A DNA stretch of 64,000 nt from positions 98,117 to 162,116 of the forward strand of contig NZ_KZ559479.1 of NCBI RefSeq assembly GCF_002850745.1, in the 5' to 3' direction. Below, piece after piece: positions 1 through 7,773 of the stretch. The notes under the pieces were generated by a model. That model had not been told where the DNA came from. It ran no database searches and was given only the letters and a program-made list of their open reading frames with translations. The position numbers and the translations under genes were made by a program. This DNA is from Nonomuraea indica (GTDB lineage Bacteria; Actinomycetota; Actinomycetes; Streptosporangiales; Streptosporangiaceae). The stretch's first letter is position 1. Every line of letters begins with the position of its first letter.

Positions 1-574
1 CCGGCCGCGGCGCGGCGCCGCCGAGCAGGACGGTCCGGAACCCCGACAGGTCGGCTCCCAGCTCGACCAGCCGGTGGAGCTGGGTCGGCACCAGCGACAC
101 GTGGTCGGCGCCGGACTCCAGCACCCGCCGGGGGTCGAAGCGCGGATGGATGATCGGCTCGGTCCCGCTGAGCAGCGCGCGCACCAGCACCTGCAGCCCG
201 GACACGTGCGACGGCGGCAGGCAGCACAGCCACCGCTCGCCCCTGGTCGCCGCCACCCGCCGCAGCGACGCCGCCGCCGAGGCGCGCAGGGCACGCGCCG
301 ACAGCAGCACGCCCTTGGGCGCGCCCGTGCTGCCGCTGGTGGCGATCACCACGGCCACGTCCTCCGGCACGCCCGCGCCGCCGTCGTGGCGCGCGCCGCC
401 GACGTGGGTCGGGCGCAGCGCGGAGATCGCGGCGCCGGCCTGGTCGGGGGAGAGCGGCAGGACGGCCGGCCCGGCACCGGACAGCGCGTCACGCAGAGCC
501 GCGAACAGCTCGGGCCCGGGGGGCAGCACCAGGGCGTGCAACGGACGGTCCGGATGCGGCGACGTGGTCGGCAT
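1..574 (-). CDS. menE: o-succinylbenzoate-CoA ligase, N-terminal part
   Basis: The gene starts at an ATG at 574 and runs off the left edge, so only about 191 codons are visible. The AMP-forming ligase signature TSGSTGAPKG is near residues 79-88, followed by the CCLPPSHVSG and LVPTQLHRL segments usual for MenE. The enzyme activates o-succinylbenzoate with ATP and CoA in menaquinone synthesis. The short N-terminus before the AMP motif is normal for actinobacterial MenE. It is divergent from menD with a 129-bp gap that must hold both promoters. The assignment rests on the AMP motif plus the menD neighbour; another acyl-CoA ligase is possible but less likely. Confidence 0.88.
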   Translation of the reverse strand, partial: MPTTSPHPDRPLHALVLPPGPELFAALRDALSGAGPAVLPLSPDQAGAAISALRPTHVGGARHDGGAGVPEDVAVVIATSGSTGAPKGVLLSARALRASAAASLRRVAATRGERWLCCLPPSHVSGLQVLVRALLSGTEPIIHPRFDPRRVLESGADHVSLVPTQLHRLVELGADLSGFRTVLLGGAAPRP

Positions 575-703
575 GCTCGTAAGGTTAGTGGCGCACAACG
601 TGCCGCCGGCGACAGCCGCCGGCCCGCGGTGCACGCCCATGACCCTGCCCGCATTCGAGATCCGATCTCCCTCGTGGCTTCGCCGGATCCAGGAGGCCGC
701 CCA

Positions 704-2362
704 GTGAACCCCGCAACCGCGCTGGCCACGGTGCTCGTCGACGAGCTGGTGCGCTGCGGCCTCACCGACGTCGTGGTGGCGCCGGGCTCGCGGTCGGCGC
801 CGCTCGCGCTGGCCTTCCACGCCGACTCGCGGGTGCGGATGCACGTGCGGGTCGACGAGCGGTCGGCGGCGTTCCTCGCCCTGGGGCTGGCCAGGCGCTC
901 CGAGCGGCCGGTCGCGCTGGTCTGCTCCTCAGGCACGGCCACCGCCAACTTCCATCCCGCCGTCATCGAGGCGAGCGAGTCCGGGGTGCCGCTGATCGTG
1001 CTCACCGCCGACCGGCCGCCCGAGCTGCGCGCCACCGGCGCCAACCAGACGATCGACCAGGTCAAGCTGTACGGCTCGGCGACCCGTTTCTTCGCCGAGG
1101 TCGGCGTGCCCGAGGAACGGCCCGGCCAGGTGGCCTACTGGCGTTCGCTGGTCTGCCGCGCCCACCAGCGGGCCACCGGCCCGGCCGACCCCGGTCCGGT
1201 CCACCTCAACCTCGCCTTCCGCGAGCCGCTCATCCCCGACGGCGACACCGCCTGGTGCGAGCCGCTCGACGGCGCCGAGACCGGGCCCTGGGTGCGCGCC
1301 CGCGTGGCGCCGCCGCCCGTCGCCCTGCACCTGCCGCCGACGCGGCGCGGCGTGCTCGTGGTGGGCGACGGCGCGATGAACGTGCGCCGCTACGTCGCCG
1401 CGGCCGGGATGGCCGGCTGGCCGGTGCTGTCGGAGCCCAACGGCGGCGCCCGCTACGGCGACCACTCCGTCTCCGCCTACCACTACCTGCTGTCCACCCC
1501 CGAGTTCGCCGACGCCCACGTGCCCGAGGTGGTGGTGACGCTGGGCCGGCCGGGCCTGTCGCGGCCGCTGCTGTCGTGGCTGAAGCGCGCCCCCGAGCAC
1601 ATCGTGGTCTCCACGGGCCTGGAGCGCTGGCCCGACCCGACCCGGTCGGCGACCCAGGTGGCGCAGGCGGTCGAGATCCCCGTCGCCTCCGGCGACGACA
1701 GCTGGCTGCACGCCTGGCGGCACGCCGACCTCGCGGCGCGGGAGGCCGTGGACGAGGTCCTCGACGCCTCCGGGATGAGCGAGCCGCGGGTGGCACGCGA
1801 CCTGGCCGAGGCGCTGCCCAACGGGGCGCTGCTCTTCTGCGGGTCGTCGATGCCGGTCCGCGACCTCGACCAGGCGATGCGGCCACGGCGCGGGCTGCGG
1901 CTGATGGCCAACCGCGGCGCCTCCGGCATCGACGGGGCGGTGTCCACGGCCATGGGGGCGGCGCTGGCGCACAACGGGCCGGCGTACGCGCTGCTGGGCG
2001 ACCTGTCGTTCTTGCACGACCAGAACGGCCTGGTCCTCGGGCCGCGCGAGCCCCGGCCCGACCTGTGCCTGGTCGTGGTCAACAACGACGGCGGCGGGAT
2101 CTTCTCGCTGCTGCCGCAGGCGGCGATCCGTGACGCGTTCGAGCGGGTCTTCGGCACGCCGCACGGGGTTGACCTCGGCTACGTGGCCGCCTCGACGGGC
2201 ACTCCGTACACGCTGGTGGAGGACATCGGCGACCTGCCCAAGGCGATGCGCGGCCATGGCCCGCGGGTGGTGGAGGTCCGCACCGACCGTGAGGCGAACG
2301 TCGCGGTGCACGCCCGCCTGCGCGAGGCCGCGCAGGCGGCGGTCCGCGCCGTCGTCGCCTGA
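704..2362 (+). CDS. menD: MenD, SEPHCHC synthase (ThDP enzyme)
   Basis: This is a 552-residue thiamine-diphosphate enzyme that condenses isochorismate with 2-oxoglutarate in menaquinone synthesis. The opening VVVAPGSRSAPLALA and the helix around VDERSAAF carry the ThDP-activating glutamate (E52). A GDLSFLHDQNG ... VVNNDGGG segment forms the cofactor/metal motif in the C-terminal third. I chose the GTG at 704 because AGGAGG lies 7 bases upstream (691-696) and the family signature begins right after it; the open frame continues upstream only as non-conserved sequence. It converges with a GntR gene 6 bp past its stop. Confidence 0.96.
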   Translation: MNPATALATVLVDELVRCGLTDVVVAPGSRSAPLALAFHADSRVRMHVRVDERSAAFLALGLARRSERPVALVCSSGTATANFHPAVIEASESGVPLIVLTADRPPELRATGANQTIDQVKLYGSATRFFAEVGVPEERPGQVAYWRSLVCRAHQRATGPADPGPVHLNLAFREPLIPDGDTAWCEPLDGAETGPWVRARVAPPPVALHLPPTRRGVLVVGDGAMNVRRYVAAAGMAGWPVLSEPNGGARYGDHSVSAYHYLLSTPEFADAHVPEVVVTLGRPGLSRPLLSWLKRAPEHIVVSTGLERWPDPTRSATQVAQAVEIPVASGDDSWLHAWRHADLAAREAVDEVLDASGMSEPRVARDLAEALPNGALLFCGSSMPVRDLDQAMRPRRGLRLMANRGASGIDGAVSTAMGAALAHNGPAYALLGDLSFLHDQNGLVLGPREPRPDLCLVVVNNDGGGIFSLLPQAAIRDAFERVFGTPHGVDLGYVAASTGTPYTLVEDIGDLPKAMRGHGPRVVEVRTDREANVAVHARLREAAQAAVRAVVA

Positions 2363-2368
2363 CCCCGG

Positions 2369-3109
2369 TCAGCGCTCGATGAGGGTGACCTCCAGGGAGT
2401 AGTGCGAGGCGCGGTAGATGTGCGAGCCGTGCTCGACCGCCCGGCCCTGGTCGTCGTAGGTGGTGCGGACCATGGTCAGCAGCGGGGCGCCGCGCCGCTC
2501 GTGCAGCAGCCGGGCCTCCGCCTGGCTGGCCGCGCGGGCGCCGATGCGCTGGTTGGCGACCCGCATCCGCACACCCGCCCCGCGCAGCAGCTCGTACAGG
2601 CCGCGGTCCTCCAGCGCGGCGGCGCCCAGCGGCGCGAGCCCCAGCGGCAGCCAGTTGTGCAGCACGGCCAGCGGCTCGCCGGCCGCGAAGCGCAGCCGCT
2701 CGACGTAGAGGATCTCGGCGCCCGGCTCCAGGCCGAGAATGGGGGCGATGTGCTCGTCCACCGGGCGCGGCTCCAGGGTCAGCACCTGCGTGGCGGGCTC
2801 CTGGCCGGCGCGGCGCAGGTCGTCGTAGAGGCTGGTCAGCTCGACCGAGCGCTTGACCTGCCCGTGCACCACCTGGGTGCCGACCCCGCGCTTGCGCACC
2901 AGCAGGCCCTTGTCCACGAGATACTGGATGGCCTGGCGGATGGTGGGCCTCGACAGGCCGAGCTTGTCGGCCAGCAGGATCTCGTTGTCGAGCCGGGAGC
3001 CGGGGGCCAGGTCGCCCCGGCGGATCGCTTCGGCGATCTGCTCGGCCACCTGGAAATAGAGCGGCACGGGACTGGATCGATCCAGGTCGATCGCCAGATT
3101 CGCGGTCAT
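2369..3109 (-). CDS. GntR/HutC-family regulator (UTRA domain)
   Basis: A 246-residue regulator with an N-terminal winged helix (about residues 14-80, with SRPTIRQAIQYLVDKGLL as the recognition region) and a C-terminal UTRA effector domain containing the ILYVERLRFAAGEPLAV and GSHIYRASHYSLEV strands. HutC-type proteins usually sense a small metabolite and repress neighbouring genes. It is divergent from an inositol-monophosphatase-like gene, and a 24-bp palindrome lies in the shared upstream region, 18 bp before this start. The target is therefore probably that phosphatase gene plus itself. The effector cannot be read from sequence; a sugar or inositol phosphate is an inference. Confidence 0.9.
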   Translation of the reverse strand: MTANLAIDLDRSSPVPLYFQVAEQIAEAIRRGDLAPGSRLDNEILLADKLGLSRPTIRQAIQYLVDKGLLVRKRGVGTQVVHGQVKRSVELTSLYDDLRRAGQEPATQVLTLEPRPVDEHIAPILGLEPGAEILYVERLRFAAGEPLAVLHNWLPLGLAPLGAAALEDRGLYELLRGAGVRMRVANQRIGARAASQAEARLLHERRGAPLLTMVRTTYDDQGRAVEHGSHIYRASHYSLEVTLIER

Positions 3110-3127
3110 GCCGATCAGCGTACCGAG

Positions 3128-3151
3128 GTCAGAATGTCCTGACAATCTGAC
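3128..3151. promoter_or_regulatory. Palindromic operator for the GntR/UTRA regulator
   Basis: The two 12-bp halves GTCAGAATGTCC and TGACAATCTGAC are reverse complements at 10 of 12 positions. The site lies between the divergent regulator (start 3109) and the phosphatase (start 3246). Binding here could control both genes. Confidence 0.75.
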
Positions 3152-3245
3152 GGCGAAGGCAGGTCGGGATGCCCCGTCGTGCGCCGATCGTCCTGTCGTG
3201 GGCATGAGAGGTTGCTGGAGACCCGTACGGACTGCCGGAGGAGAC

Positions 3246-4031
3246 ATGGACGTGACGCGACACCCGGACACGGAGCTGCTGGAGACGGCCGTCGAGGCGG
3301 CCAGGGCGGTGGGCCCCCGGTTGCGCAAGGCGTTCCGGTCGCGGCCGGCGGTGACCACCAAACGCGACTTCCACGACCCGGTGACCGAGCACGACAGGGC
3401 GGCCGAGGAGACGATCCGCGCGGTGATCGACGCCCGCTGGCCGGGCAGCGCCGTCGTGGGCGAGGAGGGCGGCGAGACCGGCTCTGGAGACCTGCGCTGG
3501 TACGTGGACCCCATCGACGGCACCGCCAACTTCGCCGCCGGACTGCCGTTCTTCTGCGTCTCCATCGCGGCGGCCGTGGCGGGCGAGCTGGTGGCGGGAG
3601 TCGTGTACGACCCGGTGCGCGAGGACGAGTTCACCGCCTCCGGCGCGGGCGCCTGGTGCAACGGCACGCCGATCCGCAGCGTCGGAGCCTCGCGCGACCG
3701 GGAGGCGATGCTGCTGTCGAGCTATCCCACTCCCGAGGACATGGTCGCCGGGCGGGAGGAGGCGCTGGGCCGCTACGGCAGGTTCCTGGCGTCGTTCGCG
3801 GCCGTGCGGCGGCCCGGCAGCGCCGCGTTGAAGCTGGCGCACGTCGCGGCCGGCTGGTCCGACGCCGCCTACGGCACGGGCGCGAGCCCCTGGGACGTGG
3901 CGGCCGGCGCGCTGCTGGTGCGCCGGGCCGGCGGTGTCTACCTGGGCGACCCGCTGGCGAAGGGCGACTACCTGGCGCACGTGGACGGCTTCGACCTGAG
4001 CTCGTCGGCGCTGGCCGAGGTGACGCCCTGA
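3246..4031 (+). CDS. Inositol monophosphatase family protein
   Basis: A 261-residue phosphatase of the Mg-dependent IMPase/FBPase superfamily. The metal-binding motifs are all present: GEEGGE (72-77), DPIDGTANF (88-96) and WDVAAG (216-221, with the ligand Asp at 217). Members hydrolyse myo-inositol phosphates, histidinol phosphate or related sugar phosphates, and the substrate here is not decided by sequence. The ATG at 3246 has GGAGGAG just upstream (3237-3243). It is divergent from a GntR/UTRA regulator with a palindromic operator between them, so expression is probably effector-induced. Histidinol-phosphatase is less likely because no his genes are near. Confidence 0.9.
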   Translation: MDVTRHPDTELLETAVEAARAVGPRLRKAFRSRPAVTTKRDFHDPVTEHDRAAEETIRAVIDARWPGSAVVGEEGGETGSGDLRWYVDPIDGTANFAAGLPFFCVSIAAAVAGELVAGVVYDPVREDEFTASGAGAWCNGTPIRSVGASRDREAMLLSSYPTPEDMVAGREEALGRYGRFLASFAAVRRPGSAALKLAHVAAGWSDAAYGTGASPWDVAAGALLVRRAGGVYLGDPLAKGDYLAHVDGFDLSSSALAEVTP

Positions 4032-4097
4032 GCGACCGACCCGGCCCGGCCGCCGCTGACGGCGGCGACCGACCCGGCCCGGCCGCCGCCGTCAGCG
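4032..4097. repeat. 33-bp tandem duplication between convergent genes
   Basis: Two 33-bp copies (4032-4064 and 4065-4097) share their first 25 bases exactly. The array starts directly after the phosphatase stop and contains the GntR/FCD stop codon (4092-4094) in its second copy. The first copy also folds into a hairpin (GCCGCCG, loop CTGA, CGGCGGC at 4049-4066) that could act as a bidirectional terminator. Confidence 0.8.
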
Positions 4098-4805
4098 CGT
4101 TCGCCGGTAGTCGCCGGCGCGGCGCACGTGGTCGGCCATGAGACGTTCGGCGGCCGCCCCGTCGGCGGCGGCCAGGGCGTCCAGGATGCGTTCGTGCGCC
4201 TCCAGCTGCGGGCCGACCTGGGCGTCGTCCAGCCAGAGCGACGCCTCGGCGGGCACCGGGAAGCTGTTGCGCACCGCCCGGGCGTGCCTGCCGAGGAACG
4301 CCGGGCCGCCGATGTCGGCGATGCGCAGGTGGAAGAGCCTGCTCTGCTCGCCGAGCCGGTCGTGGTGGCCGGCCCCGGCATCGCGGACCATCGCGGCGTG
4401 CAGCTCGCGCAGCCCGTCGAGCTCCTCGTGGGTGATCCGGGCGGCGGCCAGGCGCGCGCCGAGCCCCTCCACGACCGCGCGCACGCCGTAGAACTCCTCC
4501 AGCGCGTCCTCGCCCAGGTCCACCACCGTCGCGCCGTGGTGCGCCTCATAGCTGATCAGCCGGTCGTTCTCCAGCCGGCGCAGCGCCTCGCGCACCGGCG
4601 TGACCGACACCCCGAGCCGGCGGGCGACCGCGCCGGCGCGCAGCGCCGTGCCGCCGGGGATGCGGGCCGAGCGGATCTCGTCGAGCAGCACGCTGTAGAC
4701 GTAGTCGGCCTTGCTCATCGGCGGGCTCATCGGCGGGCTCGTCGGCGGGCTCGTCGGCGGGCTCGTCGGCGGGCTCGTCGGCGGTCGGGGCTCGCTGGTC
4801 GGCAT
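4092..4805 (-). CDS. GntR/FCD-family regulator with TSPP-repeat N-terminus
   Basis: A 237-residue regulator. After a proline-rich leader comes a GntR winged helix (ADYVYSVLLDEIRSARIPGG ... VSVTPVREALRRLENDRLI) and an all-helical FCD effector domain. FCD members typically sense organic acids. The ATG at 4805 gives a leader of four TSPP and two MSPP units encoded by a 12-bp tandem repeat; internal ATGs at 4730 and 4718 would skip nearly all of it, so the start is uncertain. It is divergent from a CoA-transferase/lyase operon with an inverted repeat in the 60-bp gap, and probably represses that operon. Confidence 0.88.
   Translation of the reverse strand: MPTSEPRPPTSPPTSPPTSPPTSPPMSPPMSKADYVYSVLLDEIRSARIPGGTALRAGAVARRLGVSVTPVREALRRLENDRLISYEAHHGATVVDLGEDALEEFYGVRAVVEGLGARLAAARITHEELDGLRELHAAMVRDAGAGHHDRLGEQSRLFHLRIADIGGPAFLGRHARAVRNSFPVPAEASLWLDDAQVGPQLEAHERILDALAAADGAAAERLMADHVRRAGDYRRTR
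4714..4785. repeat. Six 12-bp tandem repeats in the GntR N-terminus
   Basis: Six consecutive units of CTC(A/G)TCGGCGGG lie inside the start region of the GntR/FCD gene. They encode TSPP/MSPP on the minus strand. The unit length is a multiple of three, so copy-number change would keep the frame. Confidence 0.9.
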
Positions 4806-4846
4806 GCACCCAGTGTCGTGCAATCTGGGCAAAGGTTGCGCCATTT

Positions 4847-4861
4847 CGTATTTCTTATACG
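4847..4861. promoter_or_regulatory. Inverted repeat CGTAT-TTCTT-ATACG, GntR/FCD operator
   Basis: Perfect 5-bp arms separated by 5 bp lie in an A/T-rich patch 5 bp before the CoA-transferase ATG. GTAT...ATAC half-sites are common for FCD-type GntR proteins. It overlaps the likely promoter of the operon and is 42 bp from the regulator start. Confidence 0.65.
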
Positions 4862-4865
4862 TTAT

Positions 4866-6059
4866 ATGGTCATGACAAGCCTCGCCGGTCTGCGGGTCAT
4901 CGACGCCGCGACGCTGTTCGCCGGACCCTCCGCCGCGATGATGCTGGGCGACTTCGGCGCCGACGTCATCAAGATCGAACATCCCCGGCGCGGCGACCCC
5001 GCGCGCGGGCACGGCGCCTCCGTGGACGGCGTGGGCCTGTGGTGGAAGACGCTCGCGCGCAACAAGCGCGCCGCCGCCGTGGACCTGTCGCACCCCGACG
5101 GGCAGCACGTCCTGCGCCGCCTGGCCGAACGCTCCGACGTCCTGATCGAGAACTTCCGTCCCGGCACCCTGGAACGCTGGGATCTCGCCCCCGCCGGCCT
5201 GCTGGAGCTGAACCCGCGCCTCATCGTGGCCCGCATGACCGGGTTCGGGCAGGTCGGGCCGATGGCCGGGCGGCCGGGGTTCGGCACGCTGGCCGAGGCG
5301 ATGAGCGGGTTCGCGGCGATGACCGGGGAGCCCGACGGGCCGCCCACCCTGCCGCCGCTCGCCCTCGCCGACGGCATCGCCGGCCTCGCCATGGCGTACG
5401 CCGTCATGGTGGCGATCCAGGCCCGCGAACGCACGGGCCGCGGGCAGGTCATCGACATGGCGATCATCGAGCCGATCCTCGGCCTGCTCGGCCCGCAGAT
5501 GACCGCCTACCGGGCGCTCGGTGTGGTGCCCCGGCGCACCGGCAACCGGTCCAGCAGCAACGCGCCGCGCAACACCTACCGCACCCGTGACGGCCGCTGG
5601 CTGGCCGTCTCCACCAGCGCCCAGCCCATCGCCGAACGCGTCCTCACCCTCGTCGGCCGGCCCGACCTGGTGGCCCAGCCGTGGTTCGCCACCGGCAGCG
5701 GACGGGTGCGGCACGTGGACGAGCTGGACGAGGCCGTCGCGACGTGGATCGCCGAACGGGACGCCGACGAGGTCATCGCCCGCTTCGAGGAGGCGCAGGC
5801 CGCCGTCGCGCCCATCTACGACGTCACCGACATCGCCGAGGACCCGCAGTACGCGGCCCTCGGCACCTTCCTCGACGTGCCCGACGAGGAACTCGGCACC
5901 GTCACCGTGCAGAACGTGCTGTTCCGCCTGTCGGACACCCCCGGCGAGGTGCGCTGGGCGGGGCGGCGGCTCGGCCGGGACACCGACGAGGTGCTCGGCG
6001 AGCTCGGCTACGGCGCGGAGGAGATCGCGGCGCTGCGCGGGAGCGGGGTGATCGCGTGA
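4866..6059 (+). CDS. Family III (CaiB/BaiF-type) CoA-transferase
   Basis: A 397-residue family III CoA-transferase. It opens with SLAGLRVIDAATLFAGPSAA and GDFGADVIKIEHPRRGDPAR, contains ENFRPGTLERWDL, and has an Asp in ALADGIAGLA at residue 169, the position of the catalytic Asp of formyl-CoA transferase. It moves CoA between carboxylic acids through an aspartyl-CoA thioester. No Shine-Dalgarno is visible before the ATG at 4866 (or the in-frame ATG at 4872), so a leaderless or near-leaderless message is likely. The stop overlaps the start of a CitE-like lyase by 4 bp, suggesting acid activation then C-C cleavage. The substrate is unknown; citramalate-type acids are a reasonable guess. Confidence 0.92.
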   Translation: MVMTSLAGLRVIDAATLFAGPSAAMMLGDFGADVIKIEHPRRGDPARGHGASVDGVGLWWKTLARNKRAAAVDLSHPDGQHVLRRLAERSDVLIENFRPGTLERWDLAPAGLLELNPRLIVARMTGFGQVGPMAGRPGFGTLAEAMSGFAAMTGEPDGPPTLPPLALADGIAGLAMAYAVMVAIQARERTGRGQVIDMAIIEPILGLLGPQMTAYRALGVVPRRTGNRSSSNAPRNTYRTRDGRWLAVSTSAQPIAERVLTLVGRPDLVAQPWFATGSGRVRHVDELDEAVATWIAERDADEVIARFEEAQAAVAPIYDVTDIAEDPQYAALGTFLDVPDEELGTVTVQNVLFRLSDTPGEVRWAGRRLGRDTDEVLGELGYGAEEIAALRGSGVIA

Positions 6060-7003
6060 CCGCCCCGGCGACCGCTCCGGCGCCTCGCGTCAGGGTGACC
6101 TGGCTGTACGTGCCCGGCGACCGGCCGGAACGGTTCGCCAAGGCGGTCGCGTCGGGGGCCGACGTGGTCATCATCGACCTGGAGGACGCGGTGGCGCCCG
6201 CCCGCAAGGACGAGGCCCGCGCCAACGTGGCCGCCTATCTGCGCGAGCGCGGCGCGGCCGCGCCCACGGACGGGGTGGAGGTGCACGTACGGGTCAACGA
6301 CCTCGCCACCCAGCGAGGACTGGACGACCTGAGCGAGCTGGTGGACCTGCCGGGACTCGACGCCGTCCGGCTGCCGAAGGTCGAGTCGCCGCGCACGCTC
6401 GACCTGCTCGACCACTTCCCGGTGCCGGCGTACGCGCTGCTGGAGTCGGCGGCGGGCATCGTGCGGGCCGCCGCGATCGCGGCCCATCCGCGGGTCGCGG
6501 GCGTCGCGCTCGGCGAGCAGGACCTGGCCGCCGAGCTGTCCATCACGGACGCGAGCGCCCTCGACCACCTGCGGCTCCAGGTGGTGCTCGCCGCGGCCGC
6601 CGCCGGGCTGCCGCCGGTGCCGCTGTCGGTCCACCCGCACGTACAGGACGAGCGGGGGCTGCTCGCCTCGTGCCTGGCGGGCCGGGCGCTGGGCCTGTTC
6701 GGCCGGGCGGCCATCCACCCCCGCCAGCTCCCGGTGATCAGGCAGGCGTTCGCCCCCACCGCCGAGGAGACGGCCCGGGCCAGGGAGATCGTCGACGCGG
6801 CCGAGCGCGCCGAGCGGGACGGGGTGGGGGCGGTGGCCCTGCCCGACGGCCGCTTCGTGGACGCCCCCGTCGTGGCCCGCGCCCGCCGCACGCTCGCCCT
6901 CGCCGACCGCCTCGCCCCCGATCCCGGTCGGCGCCGGCGCGACGGCGCCGACCCGGGCCAGGCCCCCTCCGGTCCCGCCCGGCCCGGTCACGCCGCCCCC
7001 TGA
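6056..7003 (+). CDS. HpcH/HpaI aldolase, CitE-like CoA-ester lyase
   Basis: A 315-residue TIM-barrel lyase starting at a GTG that overlaps the preceding stop (GTGA). VTWLYVPGDRPERFAKA, DVVIIDLEDAV, RLPKVES, LLESAAGI and GEQDLAAEL are the CoA- and Mg-binding segments of citrate lyase beta/citramalyl-CoA lyase proteins. Together with the CoA-transferase it would cleave an activated hydroxy acid, for example citramalyl-CoA or malyl-CoA type substrates, to acetyl-CoA plus a keto acid. No hydratase gene is next to it, so an unsaturated acid such as itaconate would need one from elsewhere. The last 20 residues are a non-conserved Arg/Pro/Gly tail. Confidence 0.9.
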   Translation: MTAPATAPAPRVRVTWLYVPGDRPERFAKAVASGADVVIIDLEDAVAPARKDEARANVAAYLRERGAAAPTDGVEVHVRVNDLATQRGLDDLSELVDLPGLDAVRLPKVESPRTLDLLDHFPVPAYALLESAAGIVRAAAIAAHPRVAGVALGEQDLAAELSITDASALDHLRLQVVLAAAAAGLPPVPLSVHPHVQDERGLLASCLAGRALGLFGRAAIHPRQLPVIRQAFAPTAEETARAREIVDAAERAERDGVGAVALPDGRFVDAPVVARARRTLALADRLAPDPGRRRRDGADPGQAPSGPARPGHAAP

Positions 7004-7007
7004 CCTC

Positions 7008-7640
7008 TCACGGGTTCCAGCGGGACGACAGCTCGCCGTCCTCCGGGGCGGGGCCGGGGAGCGGGCGGTGGGCGGGCGGCAGGCGCAGCGCGTCGAGCGC
7101 CAGCGCCAGGAAGCGGTGCCGGAGCTGCGAGGTGCGCTCCTGGCCGCCCAGCCTGACCGAGGCGAGCTGCTCGAAGAGCAGCGCGATGTCGGCGGTCGTC
7201 ACGTCCGGCCGCAGCACCCCCGCCTCGACGGCCCGCCGGTGCACCTCGGTCGCCAGCTCGGAGGCGCGGACGGCGTCGCGGAACAGCTCCTCCGTGGGCT
7301 GGAACGTCCCGGCCAGCTTGATGGTGAGCGAGTTGGTGTCGGCGTCGACGATGCCGCGCATATAGCCGGCGAACTCCTCCCACGGATCGCGGCTCTCGCG
7401 CATCACCCGCTCGCACACCTCGATGTAGAGCTTCAGCCCGTCGCCGCAGAGCTTCTGCAGCAGCGCCTCCTTGCTGGGATAGCGGCGGTAGAGCGCGCTG
7501 ATGCCCACGCCCGCCCGGTCCGCGACCGCCGCGATGGGCGCGCCGGGGTCGGCGGTGAAGACCTCCCGCGCCGCCTGGAGGATCAGCTCGTCGTTGCGCG
7601 CTGCCTGCGCCTTGCGGCCGCTCATGGGTGCAGTTGTCAT
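7008..7640 (-). CDS. TetR-family regulator
   Basis: A 210-residue TetR protein: the N-terminal helix-turn-helix contains AAREVFTADPGAPIAAVADRAG and GISALYRRYPSKEALL, followed by a helical ligand domain. The ATG at 7640 gives MTTAPMSGRK; an internal ATG at 7625 is also possible. It is divergent from a sugar ABC importer operon, with a short inverted repeat 16 bp upstream of its start, and may control the importer, itself or both. The C-terminal SRxNP tail is unremarkable. The ligand is not predictable. Confidence 0.9.
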   Translation of the reverse strand: MTTAPMSGRKAQAARNDELILQAAREVFTADPGAPIAAVADRAGVGISALYRRYPSKEALLQKLCGDGLKLYIEVCERVMRESRDPWEEFAGYMRGIVDADTNSLTIKLAGTFQPTEELFRDAVRASELATEVHRRAVEAGVLRPDVTTADIALLFEQLASVRLGGQERTSQLRHRFLALALDALRLPPAHRPLPGPAPEDGELSSRWNP

Positions 7641-7655
7641 GCACCCAGCATACGG

Positions 7656-7673
7656 GAACGAATGATTCCGTTC
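7656..7673. promoter_or_regulatory. Candidate TetR operator (GAACG n8 CGTTC)
   Basis: Arms GAACG and CGTTC flank 8 bp in the promoter region of the TetR gene that starts at 7640. A separate TTGACA at 7723-7728 could be the -35 box of the importer operon. Confidence 0.45.
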
Positions 7674-7773
7674 TACTATGCCGACACGTGACCCGCATTG
7701 GTCCGTATGTCTATACAAATGGTTGACATTGGGGTAGAACCGGGGCTAGCCCGTTGGTCCTTGGAGGTGTCCC

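Noticed and set aside
929..2311. Long open frame antisense to menD, and similar antisense frames (for example 45956-48592, 61333-63564)
   Set aside because: They are Arg/Gly/His/Val-rich shadow frames caused by G/C third positions of the real gene; no domain and no ribosome site.
4714..4785. Start-region repeats as a transcription-factor binding array
   Set aside because: The 12-bp units are in frame with the regulator and encode TSPP/MSPP; they are non-palindromic.
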